Assembly (NCBI GenBank): GCA_963769765.1
Contig: CAVYNA010000004.1
Span: 496,001 to 560,000 of the forward strand
From: Bog-756 sp963769765
Lineage (GTDB): Bacteria; Actinomycetota; Acidimicrobiia; Acidimicrobiales; RAAP-2
DNA: 64,000 nt
Direction of reading: 5' to 3'
A program made the position numbers and the translations under genes. Shown piece by piece: positions 25,658 through 34,294 of the stretch (within the stretch, counting starts at the first letter, position 1; each line of letters opens with the position of its first letter). The notes under the pieces are model-generated. The model was not told the origin of the DNA. It worked only from the letters and a program-made list of their open reading frames with translations, and ran no database searches.

Positions 25658-26857
25658 ATGACCACCGCAGATCAGTCCACACTCGAGTTTCCCGAGGGAT
25701 TCCTCTGGGGCACCGCGACCGCCGCCCACCAGATCGAAGGTGGCAACACCAACAACGACTGGTGGGCGTTCGAGCACGCCCCCGACTCGAGGTGCGCGGA
25801 CTCGAGCGGCGACGCCTGTGACTCCTACCACCGATGGCACGAGGACCTCGACCTCGTTGCGGCGATGGGGCTCGGTGCGTACCGGTTCTCGCTCGAGTGG
25901 AGCCGGGTCGAGCCCGCCGAGGGAGAGTTCTCGGTGGCCGAGCTGGACCACTACCGGCGCATCTGTGCCGGCTGCCACGAGCGGGGCATCGTCCCGGTGG
26001 TTACGTTCCATCACTTCACCTCCCCCACCTGGCTCGCAGCGCGTGGCGCCTTCGAAGCGGCCGATGCGCCCGAGCGGTTCGCCCGCTTCGTCGAACGGTC
26101 GACGGCCCACCTGGGCGACCTCATCGGTTGGGCATGCACCATCAACGAGCCGAACGTGATCGGTGCGATGGGGTACACAGTCGGCGACTACCCACCCGGG
26201 GTGAAGGACGACCTCGTCCGCCACCTCGCGGTCAACGAGGCGATGGTCCGCGCCCACAGGCTTGCGGTCGAAGCGCTCCGCGCCGGGCCGGGGAACTTCC
26301 CCGTGGGGCTGACCCTCTCGATGGCGGAGATCGTCGCCGACGAGGGCGGGGAGGTCACCCGCGACGCGGCCGAGGAGATCCTCGAGAACACCTTCCTCCG
26401 TGGTGCGGCGGGGGACGACTTCGTCGGCGTGCAGGCGTACACGAGGATGCACTTCGGTCCGGAAGGACTCGCGCCGGACGACCCGTCCGTTCCCCGGACC
26501 CAGCTCGCGAACGAGAACTGGCCTGACGCCGTCGAACACTGCGTGCGGCGCACAGCCGAGTTCACCGGTCTGCCCGTCCTCGTGACCGAGACCGGTATCG
26601 GGACCGAGGACGATTCCGAGCGCGTCACGTACCTCGACGCAGTCCTCCGGGGAGTGCACCGGTGCGTCACCGACGGGGTCGACGTGCGCGGCCTGTTCGT
26701 CTGGAGCCTGCTCGACAACTTCGAGTGGAACCTCGGGTACGGCCCGAAGTTCGGCCTCCATTCGGTCGATCCCGCGACGTTCGAGCGCACTCCGAAACCG
26801 AGTGCAACCTGGTACCGGCAGATCGCGCGCGCGAACCGCCTGGTCGCGCCTACCTGA
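25658..26857 (+). CDS. beta-glucosidase/beta-glycosidase (GH1)
   Basis: 399-residue retaining glycosidase. The family start FPEGFLWGTATAAHQIEG is near residues 11-28. The acid/base Glu is in WACTINEPN and the nucleophile Glu in PVLVTETGIGTED; VWSLLDNFEW is the usual subsite loop. No signal peptide, so it is cytoplasmic. At 399 residues it is shorter than typical (about 440-480), mostly through shorter loops. It is divergent from the exported GH114, which suggests outside depolymerisation and inside hydrolysis of oligosaccharides; that link is inference. Confidence 0.93.
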   Translation: MTTADQSTLEFPEGFLWGTATAAHQIEGGNTNNDWWAFEHAPDSRCADSSGDACDSYHRWHEDLDLVAAMGLGAYRFSLEWSRVEPAEGEFSVAELDHYRRICAGCHERGIVPVVTFHHFTSPTWLAARGAFEAADAPERFARFVERSTAHLGDLIGWACTINEPNVIGAMGYTVGDYPPGVKDDLVRHLAVNEAMVRAHRLAVEALRAGPGNFPVGLTLSMAEIVADEGGEVTRDAAEEILENTFLRGAAGDDFVGVQAYTRMHFGPEGLAPDDPSVPRTQLANENWPDAVEHCVRRTAEFTGLPVLVTETGIGTEDDSERVTYLDAVLRGVHRCVTDGVDVRGLFVWSLLDNFEWNLGYGPKFGLHSVDPATFERTPKPSATWYRQIARANRLVAPT

Positions 26858-26866
26858 CACCGACCC

Positions 26867-26895
26867 TTGCAATTACTACGTCAGACGTAGTATCG
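26867..26895 (+). promoter_or_regulatory. PadR promoter with 19-bp palindromic operator
   Basis: The perfect palindrome TACTACGTC-A-GACGTAGTA (26874-26892) lies between TTGCAA (26867-26872) and a -10-like GTATCG (26890-26895; 17-bp spacer) or TAGTAT (26888-26893). The PadR ATG at 26904 would be at or near the transcript start, so the mRNA is leaderless. The site is almost certainly the regulator's own operator. Confidence 0.75.
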
Positions 26896-26903
26896 TGCAC
26901 GGC

Positions 26904-27287
26904 ATGGCCCGCACCCAGAGGACCTCGCCGTCCGGACTCCAGCGCCCGAACGAGCCGGGTGTGCTCATCTTGACCAGCCTCGCCAACGGTGCCAAGCACG
27001 GATACGCCCTCGCCCAGGACATCGAGGCGTTCGCCGACGTCACTCTCGGGCCCGGCACCCTTTACGGCGCGATCACCCGCCTCGAGGAGCGCGGGCTCAT
27101 CGAGGCGACCGAAGGCGACGAACGCCGGCGCCCCTACCGGATCACCGGGGCCGGCCGGTCGGCCCTCGAGACGGCGGTGCGCGAGATGCACTCCCTGGCC
27201 GCCGAAGGTGCCCACCGCCTCGGATTGCGACCGCTGACGACGGTCCTCCCTGCTCGCTCGGTGCGTGCACTCGAAGGGACGACATGA
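26904..27287 (+). CDS. PadR-family transcriptional regulator
   Basis: 127-residue winged-helix regulator. The PadR signature runs LILTSLANGAKHGYALAQDIE, with GPGTLYGAITRLEERGLIEA as recognition helix and wing; YRITGAGRSAL closes the domain, and a short C-terminal helix would dimerise. ATG 26904 follows its palindromic operator by 11 bp. Its stop overlaps the next gene (ATGA), the usual arrangement in which PadR controls a membrane protein. Expected to repress its own operon until a ligand or stress releases it. Confidence 0.93.
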   Translation: MARTQRTSPSGLQRPNEPGVLILTSLANGAKHGYALAQDIEAFADVTLGPGTLYGAITRLEERGLIEATEGDERRRPYRITGAGRSALETAVREMHSLAAEGAHRLGLRPLTTVLPARSVRALEGTT

Positions 27288-28210
27288 CGCGTCGCCGCGA
27301 CCGCCACCGCAACCTCCTCCACTGGTTCCCGTCGGCCTGGCGGGTGCGATACGGCGAAGAGCTGGTGGCGCTGATGGAGGACACCTACGGCGGGGAGCGG
27401 ATCCCGCTCCGCGAGCAGGTCTCGATCGCGCGGGTCGGGCTCACCCGGCGCCTCCTCGGAAGCGGCGCCGGTGCGCCTCCCGACGAGAAGGTGTCCTCCG
27501 GCTCGCTCCTCGTGCTCGCCGGCTGGGCCTGCCTGGTCGTTGCCGGCTGCGGCTATGCGAAGTTCGCAGAGCATTGGGAAGGCGCGGTCCCCGCCCACGA
27601 TCTTGCCCTTCCGACCGCCGGGTTCGACGCGGTGCAGACCGCGGCCACGGTCGGCGCAATCGTCGTTGCACTCGCGACCCTGCTCGCCGTACCTTCCTTC
27701 CTGCGCCTCCTCCGGGCCGGAGGGTGGCCGGCGGTGCGGCGCCCAGTCGTCCGGGCGATCGTCGCGACTGCGGTGGCCATCTCCTCCACTGCGGTTGTGA
27801 TCGCCTGGTCGCACCACGTTGGAGTTGCGGTCCACCCTGGAGGATGGCGGGTCGGGGTGATCGGGACCTTCTGGATCCTTTCGATGCTCAGCGCGCTCGC
27901 GTGCGGCACCGCAGCAGTGTTCGCGGTCGTGCCACGGCTCACACTCCCACGCGGCGTGCTCGTAGCGGTCGGCGCACTCGCGCTCGTCCTCGGCCTCGCG
28001 ATGGTCGCCGTCGTCACGGGCACGGTCCTCTGGTGGGTGGCGCTGGCGACCGACACGCCCTCCTTCTTCGCCGGACGCTCGGGCCTCTTCGACACTCCCG
28101 CTCCCCCGACGGTCGTCGGCGGCGGCCTGGTCATGGCAGCGGGCCTCGCACTCGGCATGTACGGCTCGGTCCGCGTGGTCCGGTCGATGCGCCGGCTCCT
28201 CGTCGACTGA
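27284..28210 (+). CDS. PadR-associated multi-spanning membrane protein
   Basis: 308 residues. The cytoplasmic N-terminus LLHWFPSAWRVRYGEELVALMEDT is a widespread actinobacterial prefix found in membrane proteins next to PadR genes. About six hydrophobic segments follow (near residues 73-90, 115-135, 158-178, 190-215, 220-245, 275-295). No enzymatic motif is seen. ATG 27284 overlaps the PadR stop by 4 bp, so the pair is co-translated. Function unknown; envelope-stress or transport modulation would fit PadR-linked families. Confidence 0.85.
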   Translation: MTRRRDRHRNLLHWFPSAWRVRYGEELVALMEDTYGGERIPLREQVSIARVGLTRRLLGSGAGAPPDEKVSSGSLLVLAGWACLVVAGCGYAKFAEHWEGAVPAHDLALPTAGFDAVQTAATVGAIVVALATLLAVPSFLRLLRAGGWPAVRRPVVRAIVATAVAISSTAVVIAWSHHVGVAVHPGGWRVGVIGTFWILSMLSALACGTAAVFAVVPRLTLPRGVLVAVGALALVLGLAMVAVVTGTVLWWVALATDTPSFFAGRSGLFDTPAPPTVVGGGLVMAAGLALGMYGSVRVVRSMRRLLVD

Positions 28211-28233
28211 GCCCTCCTCCAAGGCCTGACGCA

Positions 28234-28267
28234 CCGTATTGTTTCCATACGGCGAGTCAATTACCAT
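28234..28267 (+). promoter_or_regulatory. promoter with inverted repeat upstream of the SDR-TetR-aminotransferase operon
   Basis: Inverted repeat CCGTAT (28234-28239) / ATACGG (28247-28252) with a 7-bp spacer overlaps a -35-like TTGTTT (28239-28244); TACCAT at 28262-28267 is a -10-like element at 17-bp spacing. A transcript from here would carry the SDR, TetR and aminotransferase genes, so the TetR at 29126 is the likely binder. Confidence 0.5.
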
Positions 28268-28314
28268 GCCGCGTGCGTGCGCAGATGCGCACCGCTCGAC
28301 GCTGGGAGGTCGGC

Positions 28315-29118
28315 ATGGCCGGGAGGTTCGACGGAGCGCGTGTGCTCATCACCGGCGGGTCCTCGGGCATCGGAGCAGGGCTGGCCGTGGGCTTCGCTTC
28401 CGAAGGCGCGACCGTCGGGATCGCCGCTCGGCGGAAGGACCGGCTCACCGAGGTGCTCGACCGCTGCCGAGTCGACGCCCCGGGTTCCGCCATGTGGGCA
28501 CTCGACCTGACCGACGACAGCGAGGTCGACCGGCTCGCCCGTGAGGCCGTCGACACGCTCGGCGGTGTCGACCTCCTCGTGAACAACGCCGGCATCCCCA
28601 AGCGGCGACATGTCACGAAGCTCGACCCGGCCACGGTCGAGGCCGTCATGGCCATCAACTACCTCTCGCCGGTTCGGCTGACGCTCGCGCTGCTCCCCCA
28701 GATGATCGGGCGCGGAGCGGGACGGGTGGTCAACGTGTCCTCGGTGGCGGCGCCGCTGAGCTCGCCCGGCGAGTCCGCCTACGACGCGTCGAAAGCCGCG
28801 CTGTCGGTCTTCTCCGAGGCGATGGCTGTCGACCTCTGGGACACCGGAGTCAAGGTGACGGTCGTCTACCCGGGCGTCGTCGACACCGAGCTCTTCACTC
28901 TTCCCGACAACGACCCGTTCACCGGCGACGTCGAGGCGATCAGCATCGATGAGGCTGTCGGGACCATCCTGGACGGGATCGACGCCGGTGCGCTCTCGAT
29001 CTTCGTCCCGGCGTACTTCGCCGAGTTCGCGTCCCAGAAGGCCCAGAACGTCGAGGGCTTCCTCGCAGGGACGGCCGAGTACGTGCGGATGCGCTCGCAG
29101 CAGTCGCCGTCCGCCTGA
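28315..29118 (+). CDS. short-chain dehydrogenase/reductase (SDR)
   Basis: 267-residue classical SDR. Cofactor motif TGGSSGIGAGLA (about residues 13-24), NNAGIPKRR, Ser in VNVSSVAAPL, catalytic YDASK and PGVVDTELF are in order. GGGAGG at 28304-28309 lies 5 bp before ATG 28315, which fixes the start; the frame is open far upstream through the preceding genes. NAD(P)-dependent oxidation or reduction of an alcohol or ketone. First gene of an operon with a TetR regulator (7 bp gap) and an aminotransferase-SCP2 fusion, so it may make the keto group that the aminotransferase aminates. Confidence 0.92.
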   Translation: MAGRFDGARVLITGGSSGIGAGLAVGFASEGATVGIAARRKDRLTEVLDRCRVDAPGSAMWALDLTDDSEVDRLAREAVDTLGGVDLLVNNAGIPKRRHVTKLDPATVEAVMAINYLSPVRLTLALLPQMIGRGAGRVVNVSSVAAPLSSPGESAYDASKAALSVFSEAMAVDLWDTGVKVTVVYPGVVDTELFTLPDNDPFTGDVEAISIDEAVGTILDGIDAGALSIFVPAYFAEFASQKAQNVEGFLAGTAEYVRMRSQQSPSA

Positions 29119-29125
29119 CACCCCG

Positions 29126-29770
29126 ATGGTCCGACGCGTCCCGAGGGGGATGGAGACCCGCGACCGGATCCTCGGCGTCGCACTGGAGCTCTTCGCCGAG
29201 CGCGGGTACGGCACGGTCACCATGGAGGAGATCGCCGAGGCCTCCGGTGTGACCAAGGGCGCGGTCTACTACTGGTTCGCGGACAAGGACGATCTCGGGC
29301 GCGACCTCCAGCACGATCTCTACGACCGCCTCACCGCACAGGCGCTCGACCGGTTCGACCCCGCTGCGGACCTCGTGAGCAACATGCGCCGCGCCTTCGA
29401 CGCCTATCTCGAGGCGATCGGCACCCTCGGGAGGGCCCGATTCTTCCTCCGCGACGCGTGGACCATCCCGGCCCTCGACGAGGGGGGCCGCCGCGACCAC
29501 GAGGCTGCGGTCGTCCTCGTCAGCCAGGTCCTCGGTGAGGCGATCGACCGCGGCGAGATCGTTCACCTCGATCCGGATGCGCTCGGCCGCGTCCTGCTCG
29601 GGGCGTTCGCCGAGGCGACCCTGCACGTGCTCACGACCGGTCGGCGCGAGCCGACCGTGGCCGTCGTCGAGCACCTCATCGACTCGCTCGCGGACCGACC
29701 GTCGGCGACCCGGGCCGGCACGACACGGCCAGCCCGCCGCCGACCCAGCACCGAAAGGACCCTCACATGA
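29126..29770 (+). CDS. TetR-family transcriptional regulator
   Basis: 214 residues. HTH: VTMEEIAEASGVTKGAVYYW then FADKDDL, preceded by RDRILGVALELFAERGYGT. The ligand domain follows; the last 30 residues are Arg/Thr-rich and probably disordered. ATG 29126 is 7 bp after the SDR stop; ATG 29150 starts just at the HTH and is the alternative. The stop overlaps the aminotransferase start (ATGA). Regulator within its own operon; probable operator is the repeat at 28234-28252. Confidence 0.9.
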   Translation: MVRRVPRGMETRDRILGVALELFAERGYGTVTMEEIAEASGVTKGAVYYWFADKDDLGRDLQHDLYDRLTAQALDRFDPAADLVSNMRRAFDAYLEAIGTLGRARFFLRDAWTIPALDEGGRRDHEAAVVLVSQVLGEAIDRGEIVHLDPDALGRVLLGAFAEATLHVLTTGRREPTVAVVEHLIDSLADRPSATRAGTTRPARRRPSTERTLT

Positions 29771-31500
29771 CGCTGTCCCCGCTCGCTCGCCGTGACCTCT
29801 CCCACCTCATCCATCCGGTCACCTCCCCGAGCGACATGGCCGAGCACGGTCCGCGCATCGTGGTCGAAGCGGACGGTTGGTGGCTCACCGACGACCTCGG
29901 GAACCGGATCATCGACGGCTTCGCCGGCCTGTGGTGCGTCGCTGTCGGCCACGGCCGGCGTCCCATCATCAACGCGGTCACCGAGCAGCTCGGGACCCTC
30001 GACTACTTCACGACCTTCCACGGGCAGTCCCACCCGCGTGCCATCGAGCTGGCCGAGACCCTCGCGTCACTCTTCCCCGCAGAGCTCGGGCTCAACCACG
30101 TGATGTTCGCCTCAGGGGGCTCCGAGGCGAACGAGTCCAACTTCAAGCTCGTCCGGATGTACTGGGCGCTGCGCGGCGAAGAGCGGCGCAAGACGATCGT
30201 CGCCCGTCACCACGGGTACCACGGCCTGACCATCGCCACCATGTCCGCCACCGGCATCATGCCGATGCACTGGAACTTCGGACCCGTGGCCGAGGGGTTC
30301 GCCCACCTCCCCGCTCCCTACTGCTTCCGGTGCGAGCTCGGTCTCGCCTATCCCGACTGCAACCTCGCGTGTGCACGCACCCTCGAGGAGTACGTCGAGC
30401 GCGAGGGTCCCGACTCGGTCGGCGCCTTCATCGCCGAGCCGGTGATCGGCGCGGGCGGAATCATCCCGCCACCCCCGGGCTATTTCGAGGAGATCCAGCG
30501 CATCTGCGACCGCTACGACATCCTCTTCATCGCCGACGAGGTGGTCTGCGGCTTCGGGCGGACCGGGAAGCGGTTCGGCTTCGAGCACTTCGGCGTCCGA
30601 CCCGACATCGTGACGCTGGCAAAGGGGCTCACCAGTGGCTACCAGCCCCTCGGCGCCTCGGTCGTCTCCGACAGGGTCTGGGACACCATCTGCGACCGGC
30701 TGCCGAAGCGGATGCCCTTCAGCCACGGCTTCACCTACATGGGCCACCCGGCGGCGTGCGCCGCCGCACTCGCCAACCTCGCGATCATCGAGGACGAGGG
30801 TCTCGTGGAGAACGCTGCCGAGGTCGGCGCCTACCTCCTCGACCGGATGAAGGAGCTCGAGCGGTACGAGACGGTCGGTGAGGTCCGTGGACTCGGGCTC
30901 ATGGTCGGCATCGAGTTCGTCGCGGACAAGGCCACCCGGCGGGGCTTCGCCAATCCCCATCAGGCGTGCGAGATGGTCGAGCTCGAGGCCTGGGCACGGG
31001 GCCTCTACTGCAGGGCGATGGGGCTCGAGGTGGTCGGGCTCGCCCCGCCGCTGACCATCGACTGCGCAACGGCGGACCGCATGGTCGAGATCCTCGCCGA
31101 GTCGATCGAGGTGATGGAGGCCAAGGTCATGCCCGGTGAACGGGCCAGGACTTCTGCGCCCACCACCCGGGTCGCCGTGGCGGCCGAGTTCTTCGACGAG
31201 GTGCTCCCGGGCAAGGTCGACCCGGGTGCTGCCGCCGATCTCGACCTCGTCGTCCAGTTCGTGCTCGACGGTGAAGGAGGCGGGGTCTGGCTGCTCGAAG
31301 CCCGCGACGGCAAGGTCACGGTCACAGCGCGCACGGCGCCCGGCAGCGACGCTGCCGCCACGGTGCGGGCGAGCGCCGAGGACTTCACCAAGATCGTCAA
31401 CGGGGAGCTCTCCGGTGCGGATGCCTTCATCTCACAGCAGCTGGCGGTCGACGGCGACCTCGACGCGGCCGCCGGCCTGCTCGCGCTCGGAATCCTGTGA
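29767..31500 (+). CDS. class III PLP aminotransferase fused to a C-terminal SCP2 sterol-carrier domain
   Basis: 577 residues in two parts. Residues 1 to about 455 are a class III (omega-amino acid/diamine type) aminotransferase: FASGGSEANES, HHGYHG, FIAEPVIGAGG, LFIADEVVCGFGRTGK and the PLP lysine in TLAKGLTSG (Lys286). After a short Thr/Ala linker, residues about 465-577 form an SCP2-like domain with EFFDEVLPGKVDPGAAADL, VTVTARTAPGSDAAATVRA, AEDFTKIVNGELSGADAFIS and LAVDGDLDAAAGLL. SCP2 domains hold lipids or acyl-CoAs, so the fusion suggests amination of a lipid-bound carbonyl. ATG 29767 overlaps the TetR stop. No frameshift is needed to join the parts. Confidence 0.9.
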   Translation: MTLSPLARRDLSHLIHPVTSPSDMAEHGPRIVVEADGWWLTDDLGNRIIDGFAGLWCVAVGHGRRPIINAVTEQLGTLDYFTTFHGQSHPRAIELAETLASLFPAELGLNHVMFASGGSEANESNFKLVRMYWALRGEERRKTIVARHHGYHGLTIATMSATGIMPMHWNFGPVAEGFAHLPAPYCFRCELGLAYPDCNLACARTLEEYVEREGPDSVGAFIAEPVIGAGGIIPPPPGYFEEIQRICDRYDILFIADEVVCGFGRTGKRFGFEHFGVRPDIVTLAKGLTSGYQPLGASVVSDRVWDTICDRLPKRMPFSHGFTYMGHPAACAAALANLAIIEDEGLVENAAEVGAYLLDRMKELERYETVGEVRGLGLMVGIEFVADKATRRGFANPHQACEMVELEAWARGLYCRAMGLEVVGLAPPLTIDCATADRMVEILAESIEVMEAKVMPGERARTSAPTTRVAVAAEFFDEVLPGKVDPGAAADLDLVVQFVLDGEGGGVWLLEARDGKVTVTARTAPGSDAAATVRASAEDFTKIVNGELSGADAFISQQLAVDGDLDAAAGLLALGIL

Positions 31501-31515
31501 CGGGCTCGACGGCGC

Positions 31516-32709
31516 TCAGGCCAGGCGTTCGAACACCGTCGCGTTGGCTTGACCACCGCCCTCGCACATCGTCTGGAACCCGTAGCGACCGCCGATCGCG
31601 TCGAGCTGGTTGAGCAGGGTCGCGGCCAGGCGAACGCCACTCGCTCCGAGCGGGTGGCCGATCGCGATCGCCCCACCACAGGGATTGAGGCGTTCCGGGT
31701 CGGCGTCGAACGCGCGGTTCCACATGAGGGGAATCGAGGCGAACGCCTCGTTGCACTCGATCGCGTCGAACTCGTCGATCTTCATGCCCGAGCGATCGAG
31801 GAGGCGCTGCGTGGCCGGTACCGGTGCCGAGAGCACGATCGCCGCGTCGTCTGCCGCCACCGTGGCGTGGGCGACCCGTGCCCGGATCGGCAGTCCGAGC
31901 TGTTCCGCCACCCGTCGTTCGGCGAGCAGCATGGCCGCGGCACCGTCGGTCATCTGCGAGGAGTTCCCCGCGGTGATCTCCAAGGCAGTGTCGGGCTCCC
32001 AGCTCTGAGCGGGCGGGAGGCCGGCCATGGACTCCTTCGACCCGTTCCGACGGATGCCCTCGTCCTGTTCGAGAAGGCCACCACTCAGGCTCCCGTCCTC
32101 GGCCTTCAACGGCACGGGGACGGCCTCCCGTGCGAACTGCCCCGAGTCCCAGGTCGCCGCCGCCCGGCGGTGGCTCTCGAGGGAGAAGTCGTCCATCTCC
32201 TCGCGTGAGATGCCGTAGCGGTCGGCGAGCACCTGGGCCACGCGGAACTGGGCCCACAGGCGCCCGTCGATCTGCTCGAGGAAGGAGGGCGGGAACGGCC
32301 CGGTCCCCCCGCGCGCGTTCGATGCGAGCGGCACCCGGCTCATCACCTCGGCGCCACAGGCGATCACCAGGTCGTAGTAGCCGGCCTTGATCCCGGCGGC
32401 CCCGAAGGTCACGGCCTGCTGGGACGAGCCGCACTGCCGGTCGATCGTCGTGGCGGGCACGTGCTGGGGAAGGCCGGCCGCGATCCAGCCGTTGCGGGTG
32501 ATATTCGTCGACTGCTCGCCGACCTGGGTCACACAGCCGCCGATCACGTCGTCGACGCGCGCGGGGTCGACCGATGTCCGTTCGATGAGCGCGTTCAGGG
32601 CAAAAGCGAGCAGGTCGACCGGGTGCCAATTGGCGAGTGCTCCCCCACGCTTTCCAAAGGTGGTCCGAACCACGTCGACCACCACAGCGTCCCGTTCGTG
32701 CTCGCTCAC
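31516..32709 (-). CDS. thiolase (acetyl-CoA acyltransferase) at the end of the LIV operon
   Basis: 397-residue thiolase with a complete active site: nucleophile Cys in TIDRQCGSSQQAV, NEAFASIPLMW, GGAIAIGHPLGASGVR with the catalytic His, and a C-terminal MCEGGGQANATVFERLA, in which the second Cys lies. It cleaves 3-ketoacyl-CoA or condenses acetyl-CoA. GTG 32709 has AAGGA 6 bp upstream and overlaps the livF stop by 4 bp (GTGA). Its place as the last gene of an importer operon suggests that the imported carboxylate is degraded through CoA thioesters. Confidence 0.93.
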   Translation of the reverse strand: MSEHERDAVVVDVVRTTFGKRGGALANWHPVDLLAFALNALIERTSVDPARVDDVIGGCVTQVGEQSTNITRNGWIAAGLPQHVPATTIDRQCGSSQQAVTFGAAGIKAGYYDLVIACGAEVMSRVPLASNARGGTGPFPPSFLEQIDGRLWAQFRVAQVLADRYGISREEMDDFSLESHRRAAATWDSGQFAREAVPVPLKAEDGSLSGGLLEQDEGIRRNGSKESMAGLPPAQSWEPDTALEITAGNSSQMTDGAAAMLLAERRVAEQLGLPIRARVAHATVAADDAAIVLSAPVPATQRLLDRSGMKIDEFDAIECNEAFASIPLMWNRAFDADPERLNPCGGAIAIGHPLGASGVRLAATLLNQLDAIGGRYGFQTMCEGGGQANATVFERLA

Positions 32710-33524
32710 GGCAATTCCTTCCTCTCGTCCGGGCCTGGTAGCAGCCCACTGGCCTCCGCGCGCTCGCCGCGGGCCGACAGGACCTGCTCGACCGCCTCCA
32801 TCGCGTGGTCGGACGGCCCGGCGAAGGCCACAGAGCCGTGTTCGAGCACGACCGCGTTGCCCGCGATGTTGAGCACGCGGTCGACCTGTTGTTCCACGAT
32901 GAGCAGCGCGGTCCCGGCCCCGTTGATCTGGCGGAGTCCGTCGTAGACCGCGTCGATCATGACCGGCGCCAAGCCGAGCGAGATCTCGTCCGCGATGAGC
33001 AGCCGCGGCGGCACGATGAGCACCTTCGCGAGCGAGAGGATGCGCTGCTCGCCGCCGGAGAGCGTGCCCCCGTGCTGTCTGCGTCGGCTCCCGAGGATGG
33101 GGAACGCGAGGTACGCGCGGGCGAGTGAGTCCGACACGGTGCGCCGCCCGCCGCGTTGTCGGAAGGCCAGGGTGAGGTTCTCCTCGACGGTGAGGCTCGA
33201 GAAGATCCCCCGCCCCTCGGGCACGTGGGCGGCGCCGGCCCGAGCGACCTTGTGGGCAGACAGGCCGGTCACATCGGTCCCGCTCAGTCGGATGGTGCCC
33301 TCGTTGCTCGGCAGCAGTCCGGAGACCACGCGGGCCACGGTCGACTTCCCCGCCCCGTTGGAGCCGATCAGGGCGGTGATACCGCCGGCCGGCACGTCGA
33401 AGCTCACGTCGAAGAGGGCACGGTACGGTCCGTACGAGGCGCTCACGTGTTCGACCTCGAGCGCAGGAGCTGCGTCCGGCGACGGATCTGCAGTCGGCTG
33501 GCCGGCCTCGGCGACCGTGCTCAC
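32706..33524 (-). CDS. livF: branched-chain amino acid-type ABC importer ATPase LivF
   Basis: 272 residues. An N-terminal Ala/Pro tail of about 22 residues precedes the domain. Walker A GSNGAGKST (about residues 53-61), VPEGRGIFSSLTVEENL, signature LSGGEQRILSLAKVL, Walker B RLLIADEISLGLAP and H-loop-like LIVEQQVDRVL match LivF; the end lacks extra domains. It energises uptake together with LivG. GTG 33524 overlaps livG's stop (GTGA) and its own stop overlaps the thiolase start. Confidence 0.93.
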   Translation of the reverse strand: MSTVAEAGQPTADPSPDAAPALEVEHVSASYGPYRALFDVSFDVPAGGITALIGSNGAGKSTVARVVSGLLPSNEGTIRLSGTDVTGLSAHKVARAGAAHVPEGRGIFSSLTVEENLTLAFRQRGGRRTVSDSLARAYLAFPILGSRRRQHGGTLSGGEQRILSLAKVLIVPPRLLIADEISLGLAPVMIDAVYDGLRQINGAGTALLIVEQQVDRVLNIAGNAVVLEHGSVAFAGPSDHAMEAVEQVLSARGERAEASGLLPGPDERKELP

Positions 33525-34294
33525 ACGCTGACCCCGAGATACGCGTGGCGCACGGTCGGGTCGGCCATGACCTCGTTGAAGGTGCCCTCCGCGATGACCG
33601 CACCCAGGTTCATCACGATCGTGCGGTCGACCACCTCGCCGACCATGCCGAGGTCGTGCTCGACGAGCAGCATGGCCATCCCGCGTTCGCGTTGGAGGGT
33701 GCGGAGCACCTTCGCGAGCTCATGGGTCTCGTGGATGTCGAGCCCCGACGACGGCTCGTCGGCCATCAGCAACACCGGCTCGGTGACCAGCGCCCTCGCG
33801 AGCTCGACGAGCCGGCAGGAGCCGAGTCCGAGCGCGGAGACCGGGTCGTCCGCACGGTCCGAGATGCCCACGAGCTCGAGGACCGACGCGACCCGCGCCT
33901 TCTCCTCGGCTGTGGGAGCGCTCAGATGGCAGAGATCGCGCCAGAGCCGACCTTCTTGTCGTCGCGCCCGACTGGCCACGATGAGGTGGTCGCGTACGGT
34001 CATATCCGGGAAGATCTCGACGCGTTGGTAGGTGCGGCCGATCCCGAGGCGGGCGCGCCGGTAGGTGGGCATGCCGAGCAGCTCCGTGCCGGAGAGCTCG
34101 ACCGCGCCGTGCTCCGGGCGCAGTTGGCCGCAGACGCAATTGAAGAGCGTCGTCTTGCCTGCGCCGTTCGGACCCACCAGCCCGACGCTCTCCCCTGCCT
34201 GCACGTCGAACGTCACGTCGCTGACCGCGGCGATCCCGCCGAACCGTTTCGACACACCGAGCACCCGGAGGAGGGGAGGCTGGGGCGTCGTCAC
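33521..34294 (-). CDS. livG: branched-chain amino acid-type ABC importer ATPase LivG
   Basis: 257 residues. Walker A GPNGAGKTT (about residues 40-48), GIGRTYQRVEIFPDMTVRDH, Walker B VLLMADEPSSGLD and H-loop LVEHDLGMV are clear. The ABC signature, normally LSYGQQR in this family, reads ALGLGSCRLVELARAL, a degenerate form with the consensus Ser-Gly core altered; ATP hydrolysis may therefore be asymmetric between LivF and LivG. GTG 34294 overlaps the permease stop and its stop overlaps livF's start. Confidence 0.92.
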   Translation of the reverse strand: MTTPQPPLLRVLGVSKRFGGIAAVSDVTFDVQAGESVGLVGPNGAGKTTLFNCVCGQLRPEHGAVELSGTELLGMPTYRRARLGIGRTYQRVEIFPDMTVRDHLIVASRARRQEGRLWRDLCHLSAPTAEEKARVASVLELVGISDRADDPVSALGLGSCRLVELARALVTEPVLLMADEPSSGLDIHETHELAKVLRTLQRERGMAMLLVEHDLGMVGEVVDRTIVMNLGAVIAEGTFNEVMADPTVRHAYLGVSV

